The translations under genes were made by a program, and so were the position numbers. The notes below the pieces were generated by a model, which was not told the origin of the DNA, made no database searches, and worked only from the letters and a program-made list of their open reading frames with translations. From Moraxella sp. (GTDB lineage Bacteria > Pseudomonadota > Gammaproteobacteria > Pseudomonadales > Moraxellaceae): 44,099 bases of DNA. Positions 1 through 8,755 of this stretch are shown here, piece by piece. Each line of letters opens with the position of its first letter. Positions within the stretch are counted from its first letter, which is position 1. The stretch is taken from NCBI GenBank assembly GCA_030528385.1, contig JAUMYZ010000011.1, positions 1-44,099 on the forward strand, in the 5' to 3' direction.

Positions 1-40
1 CTTGTATTGACAAAAATCCACACAAGTTGTTCTTTGGTAT

Positions 41-52
41 GTTGTTAAAGAG
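41..52 (-). promoter_or_regulatory. boxA-like antitermination element in a probable rRNA leader
   Basis: On the minus strand this reads CTCTTTAACAAC, which closely matches the boxA core of bacterial rRNA leaders (TGCTCTTTAACA in E. coli). It lies about 40 bases downstream of the -10 of the nearest leftward promoter. In rRNA operons boxA recruits NusB/NusE so that untranslated transcription escapes Rho. The 16S gene itself would lie beyond the left edge, so the assignment rests on this motif plus the promoters. Confidence 0.6.
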
Positions 53-91
53 TGTATGATACATCGTCTGTATCATCAATCAAGACTAATC

Positions 92-119
92 ATTATATGA
101 TGATGATTTTGGCTGTCAA
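92..119 (-). promoter_or_regulatory. sigma70 promoter, leftward, proximal of three
   Basis: The minus strand shows TTGACA (114-119), a 16-base spacer and TATAAT (92-97), both hexamers perfect. Directly upstream on the minus strand is an A/T-run segment (about 121-140) resembling an UP element. With boxA downstream this fits the proximal promoter of an rRNA operon. It points out of the window to the left. Confidence 0.8.
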
Positions 120-259
120 TGCCTTTTTTAAATTTTTTTCAACTTTTTATTGATGCTTGGTTAAGTTAAGGTTGTTATGTAAAGTTAGTATAAGTGATTT
201 GCTATTCGCTTAACTTATGATGTGATAACTCTGCTTAACCTTGCTAAGTTCAGCCGTAA

Positions 260-288
260 ATTATACAGGGGGCTTTTGGGGGTGTCAA
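260..288 (-). promoter_or_regulatory. sigma70 promoter, leftward, middle of three
   Basis: The minus strand shows TTGACA (283-288), a 17-base spacer rich in C-runs, and TATAAT (260-265). Hexamers and spacing are both consensus. It is the middle one of three tandem promoters pointing the same way with no gene between them, as is typical of strong stable-RNA operons. Confidence 0.8.
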
Positions 289-377
289 GTTTTTTAACAA
301 ATTTTTTTAACTAAAAAAATTGGGCTAACCACTTGATTTCTTATTGATTTTTACACCTGTTCGCTTGATTTTGAGTT

Positions 378-406
378 ATTATAAGGTGTTTTATTTCAGG
401 GGTCAA
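378..406 (-). promoter_or_regulatory. sigma70 promoter, leftward, distal of three
   Basis: The minus strand shows TTGACC (401-406), a 17-base spacer and TATAAT (378-383): eleven of twelve consensus bases. It is the most distal of the tandem set. It diverges from the decayed autotransporter that starts near 571 on the plus strand. Confidence 0.7.
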
Positions 407-570
407 GTAATTTTTAGCATTTGAGTAAAAATTTTAATATATTGATTCTATTTGATTTTTACTTTTAAAATTTGACTTGTTGCAAAACATTTGTTCTTAT
501 ACAATACGCACAAACAATACAAATGTATTATTTCTTTTGACTGATACTTATTCTGCTTTGGTTTAAGGAT

Positions 571-2109
571 TTTTATGACCAAGTTGCCTTTTCTCCCATT
601 TTTAGTCTAACCATTTTGAGTATTGCCATCTCAGCAGCATTATCTGCCAATACATCTGTACAATTTAGCAAACAAGATTTGGGAACTTTACACACGAACA
701 ATACAGGTCAATCTGGCACCAACGCTTTAAATAGCAACGGTTCAGTCGTCATTGGAACAGCCAATCATCATAAAAATGATACCAACGGAACAGATAACAA
801 AACAAAAACAGAAGACCCCAAGCATAGGGTTGGCAATGGCGCTCATATATCTGGATAAAGATCTTACCCTTCCCACCCCTTCTGATAATTTAAAAAATAT
901 GCAAGCACCATCTTAGATATATTAGCAATGATGGCAAGGTTATCGTAGGAGACACACCCACCAGCATTAATGGTCTTGTATATACCAGTACAAATTCCAT
1001 GCCAACTTTACAGGCTGCGATAATTTTAATCGCACCATCAGTCTAAAATTACCCAGCGGATATGCCAATTCAACCACTTTTGCCAGCAGCATTAGTGGCG
1101 ATGGCAAAGTGGTTGGTGGCGTTGCCCCTTCCAATCATGGTTATGTGGAAATTAAAATATAACGACACAACCACACCACCTGTTACACCAACAACACCTG
1201 TCGTCATTACTAAAATTGATACGGCAAATACCCTACAAACCATCAACAAAATAGGGCAAGACAGCTTTACTTTGATGAGCATGCAATCACATGTATTTGA
1301 CCATCTACAATATAGCTGCGGCAATTACCAAGGGGTGTTTTTGGTATACAACAAGACATCAACATCAGCAAAGATAAGTCAAACAACAAAACTCAAGACA
1401 CCACCATTGGGCTTAATGTTGGTTATGGCTTTGGTGATGGCGTGTCGGCTGGTATTTTGCTTGCTCACTCAATCCATCGCAAACTGCTTGACAGCTATCG
1501 TCATCATGATAACAATGTTCTTAGCAATGGTGATACGTTATCAGTTGCCGACTGGCTACTTTGCAGAAGTCTCTGGAGCTTATGATAAATATTCTGCTAC
1601 CATCACTCGCCCCACGCTTCAACACCGAACTTGGTGTAAATGATGCTGACATCAAAGGCATGAAGTTTGGCAGGGTCTTTGGTGCAAACCAGAATCACTG
1701 TCTATATGCTGGTGTAAGCCATCACGACATTAGTCATGGTACTTATAGCGAAAATGAGAATACCGCCTTTCCAGTCTCATATGGCAAAATGCAGTACCAA
1801 CAAACATTTGCCATGCTAGGAGCAAACACCAAAATACCTACAACCAACACTCTGTCTTGGATATCAGTGATAGAAATAAAACACCGTCTGTCAGGCAATA
1901 ATCCCACTTACTTGTGCAAGTTTGACTGGCGTGGATAAATATGACTTTGCCCATGCCACCAAGCCTACTAAAACTCAAAGCTATATTGCCACCGGTGTAT
2001 AACATACCATTACCCCAGCCCACATGCCACATTTAGCCCCTATATAAGCAAGATGGCAACGGGCAACAATAGTGCAGGAGCACTGCTCAAACTAACAGGG
2101 GTGTTTTAG
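571..2109 (+). pseudogene. decayed autotransporter with HAF-like repeats and a broken beta-barrel
   Basis: No single frame is open. Fragments in different plus-strand frames read as parts of one autotransporter. Near 586-650 is a signal-peptide-like segment (PIFSLTILSIAISAALSA). Three passenger segments share an [S/N].[D/N]G.V..G theme: NSNGSVVIGTA near 735, ISNDGKVIVGDTP near 920 and ISGDGKVVGGVAP near 1090, similar to the 'extracellular HAF repeat' pattern. A Thr/Pro linker near 1170 is followed by barrel-like text (TIGLNVGYGFGDGVSAGILL near 1400 in one frame, FAEVSGAYDKYSATITRP near 1561, then ELGVNDADIKGMKFGRVFG in another). Several frameshifts and stops separate the pieces. When intact it would have been a surface-exposed outer-membrane protein. 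Exact ends are uncertain. Confidence 0.7.
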
Positions 2110-2191
2110 GTACTATTAAAGACAAACTGGTAATTCGCCAGTTTATTTTTTGGTTATTAACAATCATGACACTGATAAGTCATTGGTCTTA

Positions 2192-2222
2192 TTATCAATT
2201 ATCCTATAAACAATGTTATAAT
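2192..2222 (+). promoter_or_regulatory. possible upp promoter
   Basis: A perfect TATAAT at 2217-2222 lies about 38 bases upstream of the upp ATG. The best -35 (TTATCA, 2192-2197) is weak and 19 bases away. It is proposed mainly from the -10. Confidence 0.35.
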
Positions 2223-2259
2223 ACCAATTTATATCAGCATTATTATAAGTAGGCATTCC

Positions 2260-2892
2260 ATGAACATCACTGTCATCAATCACCCCCTAGTCCGCCACAA
2301 ACTCTCGCTCATGCGTGAAAAAGATTGTAGCACTTATAAATTTCGCACACTCACCAAAGAACTTGGGCGACTGATGGCGTATGAAGCCAGTCGTGATTTT
2401 GAGATTGAAACCTTTAAAATGGCTGGCTGGTGCGGACAGATTGATGGCGAGCAGATTAAGGGCAAAACAGTAACCCTAGTGCCGATTTTGCGGGCAGGGC
2501 TGGGTATGTTAGATGGCGTACTAGATTTATTGCCCACCGCCAAAATCTCGGTGGTCGGCTTGCAACGAGATGAGACCACGCTTGAACCTGTGCCGTTTTT
2601 TGAAAAGTTTGTCAAAGATATTGATAAACGCCCTGCTCTTATCCTAGACCCAATGTTGGCAACAGGTGGCAGCATGGTTGCCACCATTGACATGCTCAAA
2701 AAACATGGCTGTCAAAACATCAAAGCCCTAGTGTTGGTCGCCGCCCCAGAAGGTGTCAAGCTGGTCAATGACGCCCACCCCGATGTACAAATTTTTACCG
2801 CCGCCCTTGACAGCCATCTTAATGAACAAGGCTATATCATTCCTGGACTTGGGGATGCTGGCGATAAGATTTTTGGCACCAAACAGCTCTAA
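2260..2892 (+). CDS. upp: uracil phosphoribosyltransferase
   Basis: Cytosolic pyrimidine-salvage enzyme that converts uracil and PRPP to UMP and pyrophosphate. The 210-residue product matches the usual family length (about 208). The PRPP-binding loop [10 protein letters not shown] is at residues 129-138, and the uracil-binding C-terminal region [16 protein letters not shown] is intact. The ATG at 2260 starts directly at the family N-terminus ([11 protein letters not shown]). The gene stands alone: upstream is a decayed autotransporter and downstream a convergent small lipoprotein gene. No uraA permease gene is adjacent. Identification is secure from motif, length and overall sequence. Confidence 0.96.
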   Translation: MNITVINHPLVRHKLSLMREKDCSTYKFRTLTKELGRLMAYEASRDFEIETFKMAGWCGQIDGEQIKGKTVTLVPILRAGLGMLDGVLDLLPTAKISVVGLQRDETTLEPVPFFEKFVKDIDKRPALILDPMLATGGSMVATIDMLKKHGCQNIKALVLVAAPEGVKLVNDAHPDVQIFTAALDSHLNEQGYIIPGLGDAGDKIFGTKQL

Positions 2893-2931
2893 ACACGCCT
2901 TATCACACAAGCCCACTTTCAAAATCTGCCA

Positions 2932-3165
2932 CTATTGACTGCTTGTAGATGTGCCACTTATGGTGTCGGTGGCGGAAGTCGCTTCATCTGCTTCTAACAC
3001 CACAGGTTCGGCATTCATCACCCCTGTTGGCTCGGCTGGCTCAGCAGACATGGGCACCTCAGGCTCAGGCTGTGCTTGGGTTTTGGTGTCTTGGGTGTCG
3101 TTGTCGCAAGCTGACAAACCAAGTGCCGCCACAACAATGGCTGTTGTTATGCTTTTGTAGTTCAT
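2932..3165 (-). CDS. small putative lipoprotein
   Basis: The 77-residue product starts with a short basic N-terminus, a hydrophobic stretch (TTAIVVAALG) and the lipobox LSAC, so the mature form should be lipid-anchored at Cys20. The mature part is short, acidic and rich in Glu, Pro, Ala, Thr and Ser, with no folded domain I can recognise; it looks like a disordered tail. The start has an AAGGTAA ribosome-binding site just upstream. It follows secA on the same strand after a very short gap and may be read from the same transcript. Function unknown. Its small size lowers confidence, but signal peptide and lipobox are clear. Confidence 0.7.
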   Translation of the reverse strand: MNYKSITTAIVVAALGLSACDNDTQDTKTQAQPEPEVPMSAEPAEPTGVMNAEPVVLEADEATSATDTISGTSTSSQ

Positions 3166-3181
3166 AAATTACCTTAAAAAA

Positions 3182-5983
3182 TTATTGGAGCTTGCCGTGG
3201 CACTGCTTATATTTTAAGCCACTGCCACAAGGACATGGAGCATTACGACTGATGTTGGCAGGAATGACCAAATCTTCATCGTTCACAGTAGTCGTTTGAT
3301 TGTCTGATGGGCTTGCTCCCAAACTGATATTCATTGCCACCGATGGCGTATGAGATGTTGGCTTTTGGCTAACGACTTGGTCGTCAAGCTCGCCTTCAAG
3401 CCCCATCTGATGATGTTCAAAACGCATTTGCATTTGCTGGGCTTGCAATCGGCGTTCTTCCGCCAAAGCCGCCATCTCTTCTGGGGTGGGGATATGCACC
3501 CGTGCCAAATCCTGCACCACGTCCGACTTAATCGCCCCAAGCATGGCACGAAACAGCTCAAAAGACTCACGTTTGTACTCTTGTTCGGGATTTTTTTGGG
3601 CATAACTGCGCAAATGAATGCCTTTACGCAACTGATCCATTTGGGTCAAATGCTCTTTCCAATGGCGGTCAAGATTGCGAAGCATAAAATCACGCTCCAA
3701 ACGAGCGGCGTTTTGTTCGCCCATTTGTGTGCGTTTATTGTCATAATGAGCGATGGCGGTATCCACAATTTTTTGGCGCAACCCCTCTTCGTCCAAACGG
3801 CGGTCAGCGTCCAGCCAGTCATTGATGGGCATATAAAAACGAAACGCTTCTTCTATCTCGTCTTCTAAGCCATCAATATTCCATTGGTCGTCCACCGAGC
3901 CTGGCGGGACAAACTGGTCAATCAACGCATTGTATACTTCATGGTGCATGGCTTTGATGTCGTCTTGCAAATCTGCTTGACCAAGCAAATCATCACGCTG
4001 GGCATAAATGACTTTACGCTGTTCGTTAGCGACATCGTCATATTTAAGCAGTTGTTTACGAGCGTCAAAATCTCGTGCTTCTACTTTGCCTTGGGCGTTT
4101 TCAATGGATTTGGACACCATCTTATGCTCAATGGCTTCATCTTCTTTAAGACCCATCGTACGCATCATCGCCACCACACGGTCGCCAGCAAAAATACGCA
4201 TCAAATCATCTTCTAGCGACAAGAAAAAGCGTGAATAACCAGGGTCGCCTTGTCGCCCCGCTCGCCCACGCAGCTGGTTGTCAATACGGCGTGATTCATG
4301 ACGCTCAGAGCCAATGATGTGTAATCCGCCCGCCTGTTTGACTTGTTCGTTTTTGATAAGCCAGTCTGCTTCTAGTGCCTGTTTTTGCTCATCGCTCAGC
4401 TCGTGCAAATTGGGCACTTGGGCTTGCCAGTTACCCCCCAAAATAATATCTGTCCCACGTCCTGCCATGTTGGTGGCAATCGTTACCGCTTTGGGTCTGC
4501 CCGCTTGGGCGATGATTTCGGCTTCGCGTTCGTGCTGTTTGGCGTTTAGGACGTTGTGGGCGATGTTTTCTTGGTCAAGCAAATAAGACAGCTCCTCAGA
4601 CGCTTCAATGGTCGCCGTCCCCACCAGCACAGGCGCTCCTTTGGCGGTAATCTCACGAATCTCGCGGATAATGCCTTGGTATTTGCCCAATTTGGTCAAA
4701 AAAATCTGGTCGTTTAAATCGGTACGAGCAATCGGACGATGGGTGGGAATAATCACCACATCAAGGTCATAGGTGGACTTAAACTCCGCCGCTTCGGTGT
4801 CGGCGGTGCCGGTCATGCCAGAGAGTTTGTCATACAAGCGAAAATAGTTTTGAAAAGTGGTGGTTGCCATCGTTTGGTTTTCAGCTTGGATTTCTACGCC
4901 TTCTTTGGCTTCTACCGCTTGGTGCAAGCCATCGCTCCAGCGCCGACCTGGCATGGTGCGACCTGTGTTTTCATCAACAATCACCACCTCGCCCTCAGAG
5001 ACGATATAGTGAATGTTTTTAACAAAAATATGATGGGCTCGGATAGCCGCTTGTACATGAGCCAATAAAGGCAAACGAGCAGGACTGTACAAACTTTCTT
5101 TTTCGCCCAGCTCGCCCACTTCTACCAAAAACTTTTCTATTTTTTCGTAGCCTTTTTCGCTGATTTCAATGGCTCGGTTTTTTTCGTCAATCCAAAAATC
5201 GCCTTCTTTGTTTTCTTTGTTGAGCTCCTCATCTTTTGAGCGTATCAAGCGGGGAATGATGGTGTTAATCAAGGCATACAAATGCGCCGAATCCTCCGCC
5301 GCCCCAGAGATGATGAGCGGGGTGCGAGCCTCATCAATCAAAATGCTGTCAATCTCATCAATGATGCAGTAGTTGAGCGGACGCTGTTTTTTTTCGTCCA
5401 TGCTAAACACCATATTATCACGCAGATAATCAAAGCCGTATTCGTTGTTGGTGCCATAAGTGATGTCCGCCCGATAAGCGTCAAACTTTTCATAAGATGG
5501 CTGCTGACTATAAATCACCCCAACCGTCAGCCCCAAAAAGCTAAACAAAGGACGGTTTAGCTCAGCATCACGGGTCGCCAAATAATCGTTGACCGTAACC
5601 ACATGAACGCCTTTGCCACTGATGGCGTTCAGATAAATGGCAAGGGTCGCCATCAAGGTTTTACCTTCGCCCGTTTTCATCTCGGCGATTTTGCCTTCAT
5701 GGAGCGTGATACCACCGATAAGCTGTACGTCATAATGACGCATACCATTGACACGTTTGGACGCTTCACGACACACCGCAAAAGTTTCAGGCAGCAGTTT
5801 GTCTAAGCTCTCGCCTGCTTGGTAGCGGTTTTTAAATTCGCTGGTTTTTTGGTGCAATTCATCATCAGTCAGTGCCGAAATGGTGGGTTCGTAGGCATTG
5901 ATTTTGTCTACGATTTTTCTCATGCGTTTTAATTCACGCTCATTTTTGGTGCCAATAACGCTACCGATGATTTTTGCTAACAT
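3182..5983 (-). CDS. secA: preprotein translocase ATPase SecA
   Basis: Motor ATPase that drives unfolded preproteins through SecYEG at the inner membrane. I chose the ATG at 5983 because it begins [20 protein letters not shown], the classical SecA N-terminus, and has a GGTGG ribosome-binding site; an open frame continues 23 codons further upstream without family similarity. The 933-residue product carries Walker A MKTGEGKT near residue 105, the DEID Walker B region with [11 protein letters not shown], the [10 protein letters not shown] helicase motif, and a C-terminal zinc tail CPCGSG...QCH for SecB and lipid binding. Full length and intact. It follows hemL on the same strand after about 117 bases. 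Confidence 0.97.
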   Translation of the reverse strand: MLAKIIGSVIGTKNERELKRMRKIVDKINAYEPTISALTDDELHQKTSEFKNRYQAGESLDKLLPETFAVCREASKRVNGMRHYDVQLIGGITLHEGKIAEMKTGEGKTLMATLAIYLNAISGKGVHVVTVNDYLATRDAELNRPLFSFLGLTVGVIYSQQPSYEKFDAYRADITYGTNNEYGFDYLRDNMVFSMDEKKQRPLNYCIIDEIDSILIDEARTPLIISGAAEDSAHLYALINTIIPRLIRSKDEELNKENKEGDFWIDEKNRAIEISEKGYEKIEKFLVEVGELGEKESLYSPARLPLLAHVQAAIRAHHIFVKNIHYIVSEGEVVIVDENTGRTMPGRRWSDGLHQAVEAKEGVEIQAENQTMATTTFQNYFRLYDKLSGMTGTADTEAAEFKSTYDLDVVIIPTHRPIARTDLNDQIFLTKLGKYQGIIREIREITAKGAPVLVGTATIEASEELSYLLDQENIAHNVLNAKQHEREAEIIAQAGRPKAVTIATNMAGRGTDIILGGNWQAQVPNLHELSDEQKQALEADWLIKNEQVKQAGGLHIIGSERHESRRIDNQLRGRAGRQGDPGYSRFFLSLEDDLMRIFAGDRVVAMMRTMGLKEDEAIEHKMVSKSIENAQGKVEARDFDARKQLLKYDDVANEQRKVIYAQRDDLLGQADLQDDIKAMHHEVYNALIDQFVPPGSVDDQWNIDGLEDEIEEAFRFYMPINDWLDADRRLDEEGLRQKIVDTAIAHYDNKRTQMGEQNAARLERDFMLRNLDRHWKEHLTQMDQLRKGIHLRSYAQKNPEQEYKRESFELFRAMLGAIKSDVVQDLARVHIPTPEEMAALAEERRLQAQQMQMRFEHHQMGLEGELDDQVVSQKPTSHTPSVAMNISLGASPSDNQTTTVNDEDLVIPANISRNAPCPCGSGLKYKQCHGKLQ

Positions 5984-6100
5984 AATATATCCACCATCAA
6001 TTATCAGCACGCCCAACGCTTGGTATGCTGTGCCAACCAAATTGGTCGGCAATCATTAAACTTGCATTTATATGGTTATTCTCAAAAAAATAACAAGGGT

Positions 6101-7387
6101 TTATGTGCCTGACAGCTCGCCAAAGACTTCGTCTGCTGCCAAAAGCGTTTTTTGGATATCTTCATCGGAATGCATGATGGACATAAACGCCGCTTCAAAG
6201 GCAGAAGGAGCCAAATAAATACCACGGTCAAGCATGCCATGAAAAAACTTGGCAAATTTTTGGCTGTCGGCTTGGCTGACTTCATTAAAATTTTGTGGCA
6301 AAGTCTTGGCAAAAAACAGTCCAAACATACCGCCAAGATGGCACGTTGCAAAATCCACGCCATGTTTGTCGGCCAATGCCTGCAAACCTTGTACCAATTT
6401 GGTGGTTTTTTGAGCTAATTTTGTATAAAAATCGTTTTGGGTCAGCTCATCAAACATCGCCTTGCCTGCCCGCATTGCCAAAGGGTTGCCAGAGAGCGTG
6501 CCTGCTTGATAAACCCCGCCCAAAGGAGCGATATGCTCCATAATTTCACGCTTGCCCCCAAACGCCCCTACAGGCAAACCCGCCCCGATGATTTTGCCAA
6601 AAGTGGTCAAATCAGGGGTAATGCCAAAATGAGCCTGAGCTCCACCGAGTCCCACCCGAAAACCTGTCATCACTTCATCAAAAATCAGCACCACGCCGTT
6701 ATCCGTACACAGCTGGCGGAGCTTGTCATGAAAATGCTGGCTAGGGATAATCATGTTCATATTGCCAGCGATGGGCTCAACAATCACACAAGCAATTTCA
6801 CTGCCAAATTTTTCAAACGCCGCCTGTAATGCTGACACGTCATCATAAGGCAAAGTCAGCGTATGTTTGGCAAAATCGGCTGGCACGCCCTTGGAAGTTG
6901 GCTCACCAATGTCCAACATACCCGAGCCTGCTTTGACCAGCAAACTGTCAGAATGCCCATGATAACAGCCTTCAAATTTAACAATCTTATCACGCCCTGT
7001 ATAACCACGAGCCAAACGAATGGCACTCATGGTCGCTTCTGTGCCAGAGCTGGTCATACGAATGAGCTCAACACTTGGCACAATATCAGCGATAATATCC
7101 GCCATCGTGGTCTCACTGGGTGTGGGAGCCCCAAAAGACAAACCATCATCGGCGGCAGCCTTGACGGCGTCAATCACCTTGGGGTGGGCGTGCCCCAAAA
7201 TCATCGGCCCCCACGAGCCCACATAATCAATATAAGCACGCCCTGTCGTGTCATACATCTTTGAACCAGCGGCACGGCTAATAAATACAGGTGTACCACC
7301 CACGCCGGCAAAGGCACGTACTGGTGAGTTTACCCCGCCTGCAATGTGGCGTTTGGCGGCATTAAATAACTGTTCATTGGTGTGCAT
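6101..7387 (-). CDS. hemL: glutamate-1-semialdehyde 2,1-aminomutase
   Basis: PLP enzyme of the C5 tetrapyrrole pathway that turns glutamate-1-semialdehyde into 5-aminolevulinate for haem synthesis. The 428-residue product shows the family start ([21 protein letters not shown]), the PLP phosphate region SSGTEATM, the cofactor-binding DEV in FDEVMTGFR, and the Schiff-base lysine at about K265 in [13 protein letters not shown]. Length is normal and there are no breaks. The ATG at 7387 is the only sensible start. The neighbouring secA is functionally unrelated. Confidence 0.97.
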   Translation of the reverse strand: MHTNEQLFNAAKRHIAGGVNSPVRAFAGVGGTPVFISRAAGSKMYDTTGRAYIDYVGSWGPMILGHAHPKVIDAVKAAADDGLSFGAPTPSETTMADIIADIVPSVELIRMTSSGTEATMSAIRLARGYTGRDKIVKFEGCYHGHSDSLLVKAGSGMLDIGEPTSKGVPADFAKHTLTLPYDDVSALQAAFEKFGSEIACVIVEPIAGNMNMIIPSQHFHDKLRQLCTDNGVVLIFDEVMTGFRVGLGGAQAHFGITPDLTTFGKIIGAGLPVGAFGGKREIMEHIAPLGGVYQAGTLSGNPLAMRAGKAMFDELTQNDFYTKLAQKTTKLVQGLQALADKHGVDFATCHLGGMFGLFFAKTLPQNFNEVSQADSQKFAKFFHGMLDRGIYLAPSAFEAAFMSIMHSDEDIQKTLLAADEVFGELSGT

Positions 7388-7621
7388 TGATTGTCCTTAT
7401 TATTTGGCAAAATAACTGATTATTTTAGCACTTTTCATCATCATTTAGTATGTTTATGCCCCCAAATCATCACTTTTTTGGCGTCTTTAAGGCTACTATT
7501 AAAGGTGCTACTAATTGTCATATTTCCGCCATCTTGACCACTTGGACACAAAATACGCCCAGCCCCTGTAACCCAAAACAACCAATATCTCACTTTGACC
7601 CATAATATCACACCAATCATC
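7388..7621. other. hemL-side half of a gene-free interval
   Basis: Between hemL and the roadblock cluster there are 436 bases without a coding region I can support. The hemL-proximal half, this feature, should hold the hemL promoter, but I see no strong -35/-10 pair. The half nearer the roadblock gene holds an inverted repeat, a promoter-like site and a run of hairpins, listed separately. Confidence 0.5.
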
Positions 7622-7641
7622 GGTCATTCAATCAAATGACC
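7622..7641. repeat. operator-like inverted repeat
   Basis: GGTCATT, six spacer bases, then AATGACC: a perfect 7-bp inverted repeat. Its right arm overlaps the -35-like TGACCA of the promoter proposed at 7637-7666. That position suits a dimeric regulator. No regulator family is suggested by the sequence. Confidence 0.4.
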
Positions 7642-7666
7642 AGTAGGCGATGCGCTTTGGTATATT
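7637..7666 (+). promoter_or_regulatory. possible promoter of the leader and roadblock cluster
   Basis: TGACCA (7637-7642), an 18-base spacer and TATATT (7661-7666). Neither hexamer is consensus, but the site lies just upstream of the run of hairpins and overlaps the inverted repeat, so it is the best candidate for driving the downstream transcript. Confidence 0.35.
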
Positions 7667-7672
7667 TATTGC

Positions 7673-7790
7673 AAATTCAATACCAAGGGCATGAACGCTT
7701 GGTTGTCAAAAACAAGCAACAACTTGCTCTCTGGTAGGTCTTGTCCTACAATACAAAAGCCTATCGGTAGTTTTTTGACAGGCTTTTTTG
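7673..7790 (+). ncRNA. candidate structured leader or small RNA ending in a terminator hairpin
   Basis: About 115 bases upstream of the roadblock gene hold successive potential hairpins: ACCAAG/CTTGGT (7682-7703), AGCAA/TTGCT (7714-7727), GTAGG/CCTAC (7734-7749) and AAAAGCCT/AGGCTTTT (7755-7787), the last followed by T residues. TGTCAAAAAC near 7704 could also pair with GTTTTTTGACA in the loop of the last hairpin, giving an alternative fold. This suits either a small RNA or an attenuating leader. It matches no riboswitch class that I recognise, and whether it is transcribed is unknown. Confidence 0.4.
7755..7790 (+). terminator. rho-independent terminator-like hairpin upstream of the roadblock gene
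   Basis: AAAAGCCT pairs with AGGCTTTT across a 17-base loop and is followed by further T residues. It lies 34 bases upstream of the roadblock ATG on the same strand, with no coding gene between it and the divergent hemL. That implies a short transcript or a regulated leader. Confidence 0.5.
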
Positions 7791-7823
7791 GTATTTTAAT
7801 ACACTCAAATAAAGGGTTAAATT

Positions 7824-8186
7824 ATGCGCACTGACATGTTCCAACAAATTTTGGAAGACCTAAACAGCTCATCGGCAGACGTTGAAGCATCTGCCCTTAT
7901 CTCCACCGACGGTTTGATGATTGCTTCTGCCTTGCCAACCGGCATTGACGAAGACCGCGTGGGTGCGATGAGCGCAGCACTGTTGTCATTGGGCGACCGC
8001 GCCGGTAGCGAGCTTGGTCGTGGCAGCACTGACCGAGTTTTGGTACAAGGCGAAAAAGGCTATGTCATCATGACGTCGGCAGGCTCTGAAGCGGTTTTGA
8101 CCGTGATGGCAAAACCCAATGCCAAGCTAGGTTTGATTTTCCTAGACATTAAACGTGCTTCAGAAGCACTGTCAAAACTGCTCTAA
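7824..8186 (+). CDS. roadblock/LC7 domain protein (MglB/CvnB-like)
   Basis: The 120-residue single-domain protein has the roadblock/LC7 layout: N-terminal helix (MFQQILEDLN), strand pair VEASALISTDGLMIASALP, long helix VGAMSAALLSLGDRAGSEL, then strands DRVLVQGEKGYVIMTSAG and AVLTVMAKPNAKLGLIFLDI with a closing helix. Family members (MglB, CvnB) form dimers that bind and often regulate Ras-like GTPases. An AAGGG ribosome-binding site is seven bases before the ATG. It opens a same-strand cluster that also encodes a GTPase, its likely partner. The domain call is strong; GAP or scaffold activity is inferred. Confidence 0.9.
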   Translation: MRTDMFQQILEDLNSSSADVEASALISTDGLMIASALPTGIDEDRVGAMSAALLSLGDRAGSELGRGSTDRVLVQGEKGYVIMTSAGSEAVLTVMAKPNAKLGLIFLDIKRASEALSKLL

Positions 8187-8268
8187 AACGCACTGCCAAA
8201 AACCCAATCGCTACTGGTGATGTGTTTTTGGCACATTGCCAACGACAAATGATAAAGGAATCATTATC

Positions 8269-8754
8269 ATGACTCAACTATCCGATATGCAAAAACCAAG
8301 TGGTGAATGCAGCGAGCATACACTGACCTTTTTTGATGGCACAACGCGCACCGTTTATGACACAGGCGTGGAACGTCCTTTTCCAGATGGCAAACTCATC
8401 ATTTCACGCACCGACCTAGACGGCGTACTGACACACGTCAATGATGCTTTTGTTGAAATCAGTGGCTATCAAGAAGATGAGCTTATTGGCAAGCCCCAAC
8501 ACATCTTGCGCCACCCTGACATGCCCAGCCAAGCCTATGCCGACCTTTGGAATACTGTCAAAGCGGGCAAAAAATGGCATGGTTATGTCAAAAACTTATG
8601 CAAAGATGGCAGCCATTATTGGGTATATGCCACTGTCGTCCCCAATGTTCGCCGTGGCGAAACTGTTGGTTATACTTCTGTGCGTCGCAAACCATCACGC
8701 AGCAAAATTGAAGAAGCCAGCAAACAATATGCCGCCCTAAAAGGAGCAAACTGA
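8269..8754 (+). CDS. stand-alone Aer-type PAS domain protein, probably flavin-binding
   Basis: The start at 8269 is chosen for its AAGGA site nine bases upstream; an in-frame ATG at 8236 lacks one. The 161-residue product is almost entirely one PAS domain (about 45-140): ISRTDLDGVLTHVNDAF, EISGYQEDELIGKP, then RHPDMP at 81-86, ADLWNTVK and a VKN..KDG.HYWV stretch, ending in SVRRKPSR. This series closely resembles the FAD-binding PAS of the energy-taxis receptor Aer. Aer's HAMP and methyl-accepting parts are absent, so any output must go through partner proteins, plausibly the roadblock/GTPase pair encoded alongside. It ends one base before the next gene. Redox sensing and FAD are inferred. 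Confidence 0.85.
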   Translation: MTQLSDMQKPSGECSEHTLTFFDGTTRTVYDTGVERPFPDGKLIISRTDLDGVLTHVNDAFVEISGYQEDELIGKPQHILRHPDMPSQAYADLWNTVKAGKKWHGYVKNLCKDGSHYWVYATVVPNVRRGETVGYTSVRRKPSRSKIEEASKQYAALKGAN

Positions 8755-8755
8755 T

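Noticed and set aside
1062-1643. Long plus-strand open frame read as one protein
   Set aside because: Only parts of it resemble autotransporter text, and the better-matching text continues in other frames; it is a piece of the pseudogene and not a gene.
5984-6052. N-terminal extension of SecA
   Set aside because: The 23 extra codons have no family similarity and the ATG at 5983 has the proper N-terminus and ribosome-binding site.
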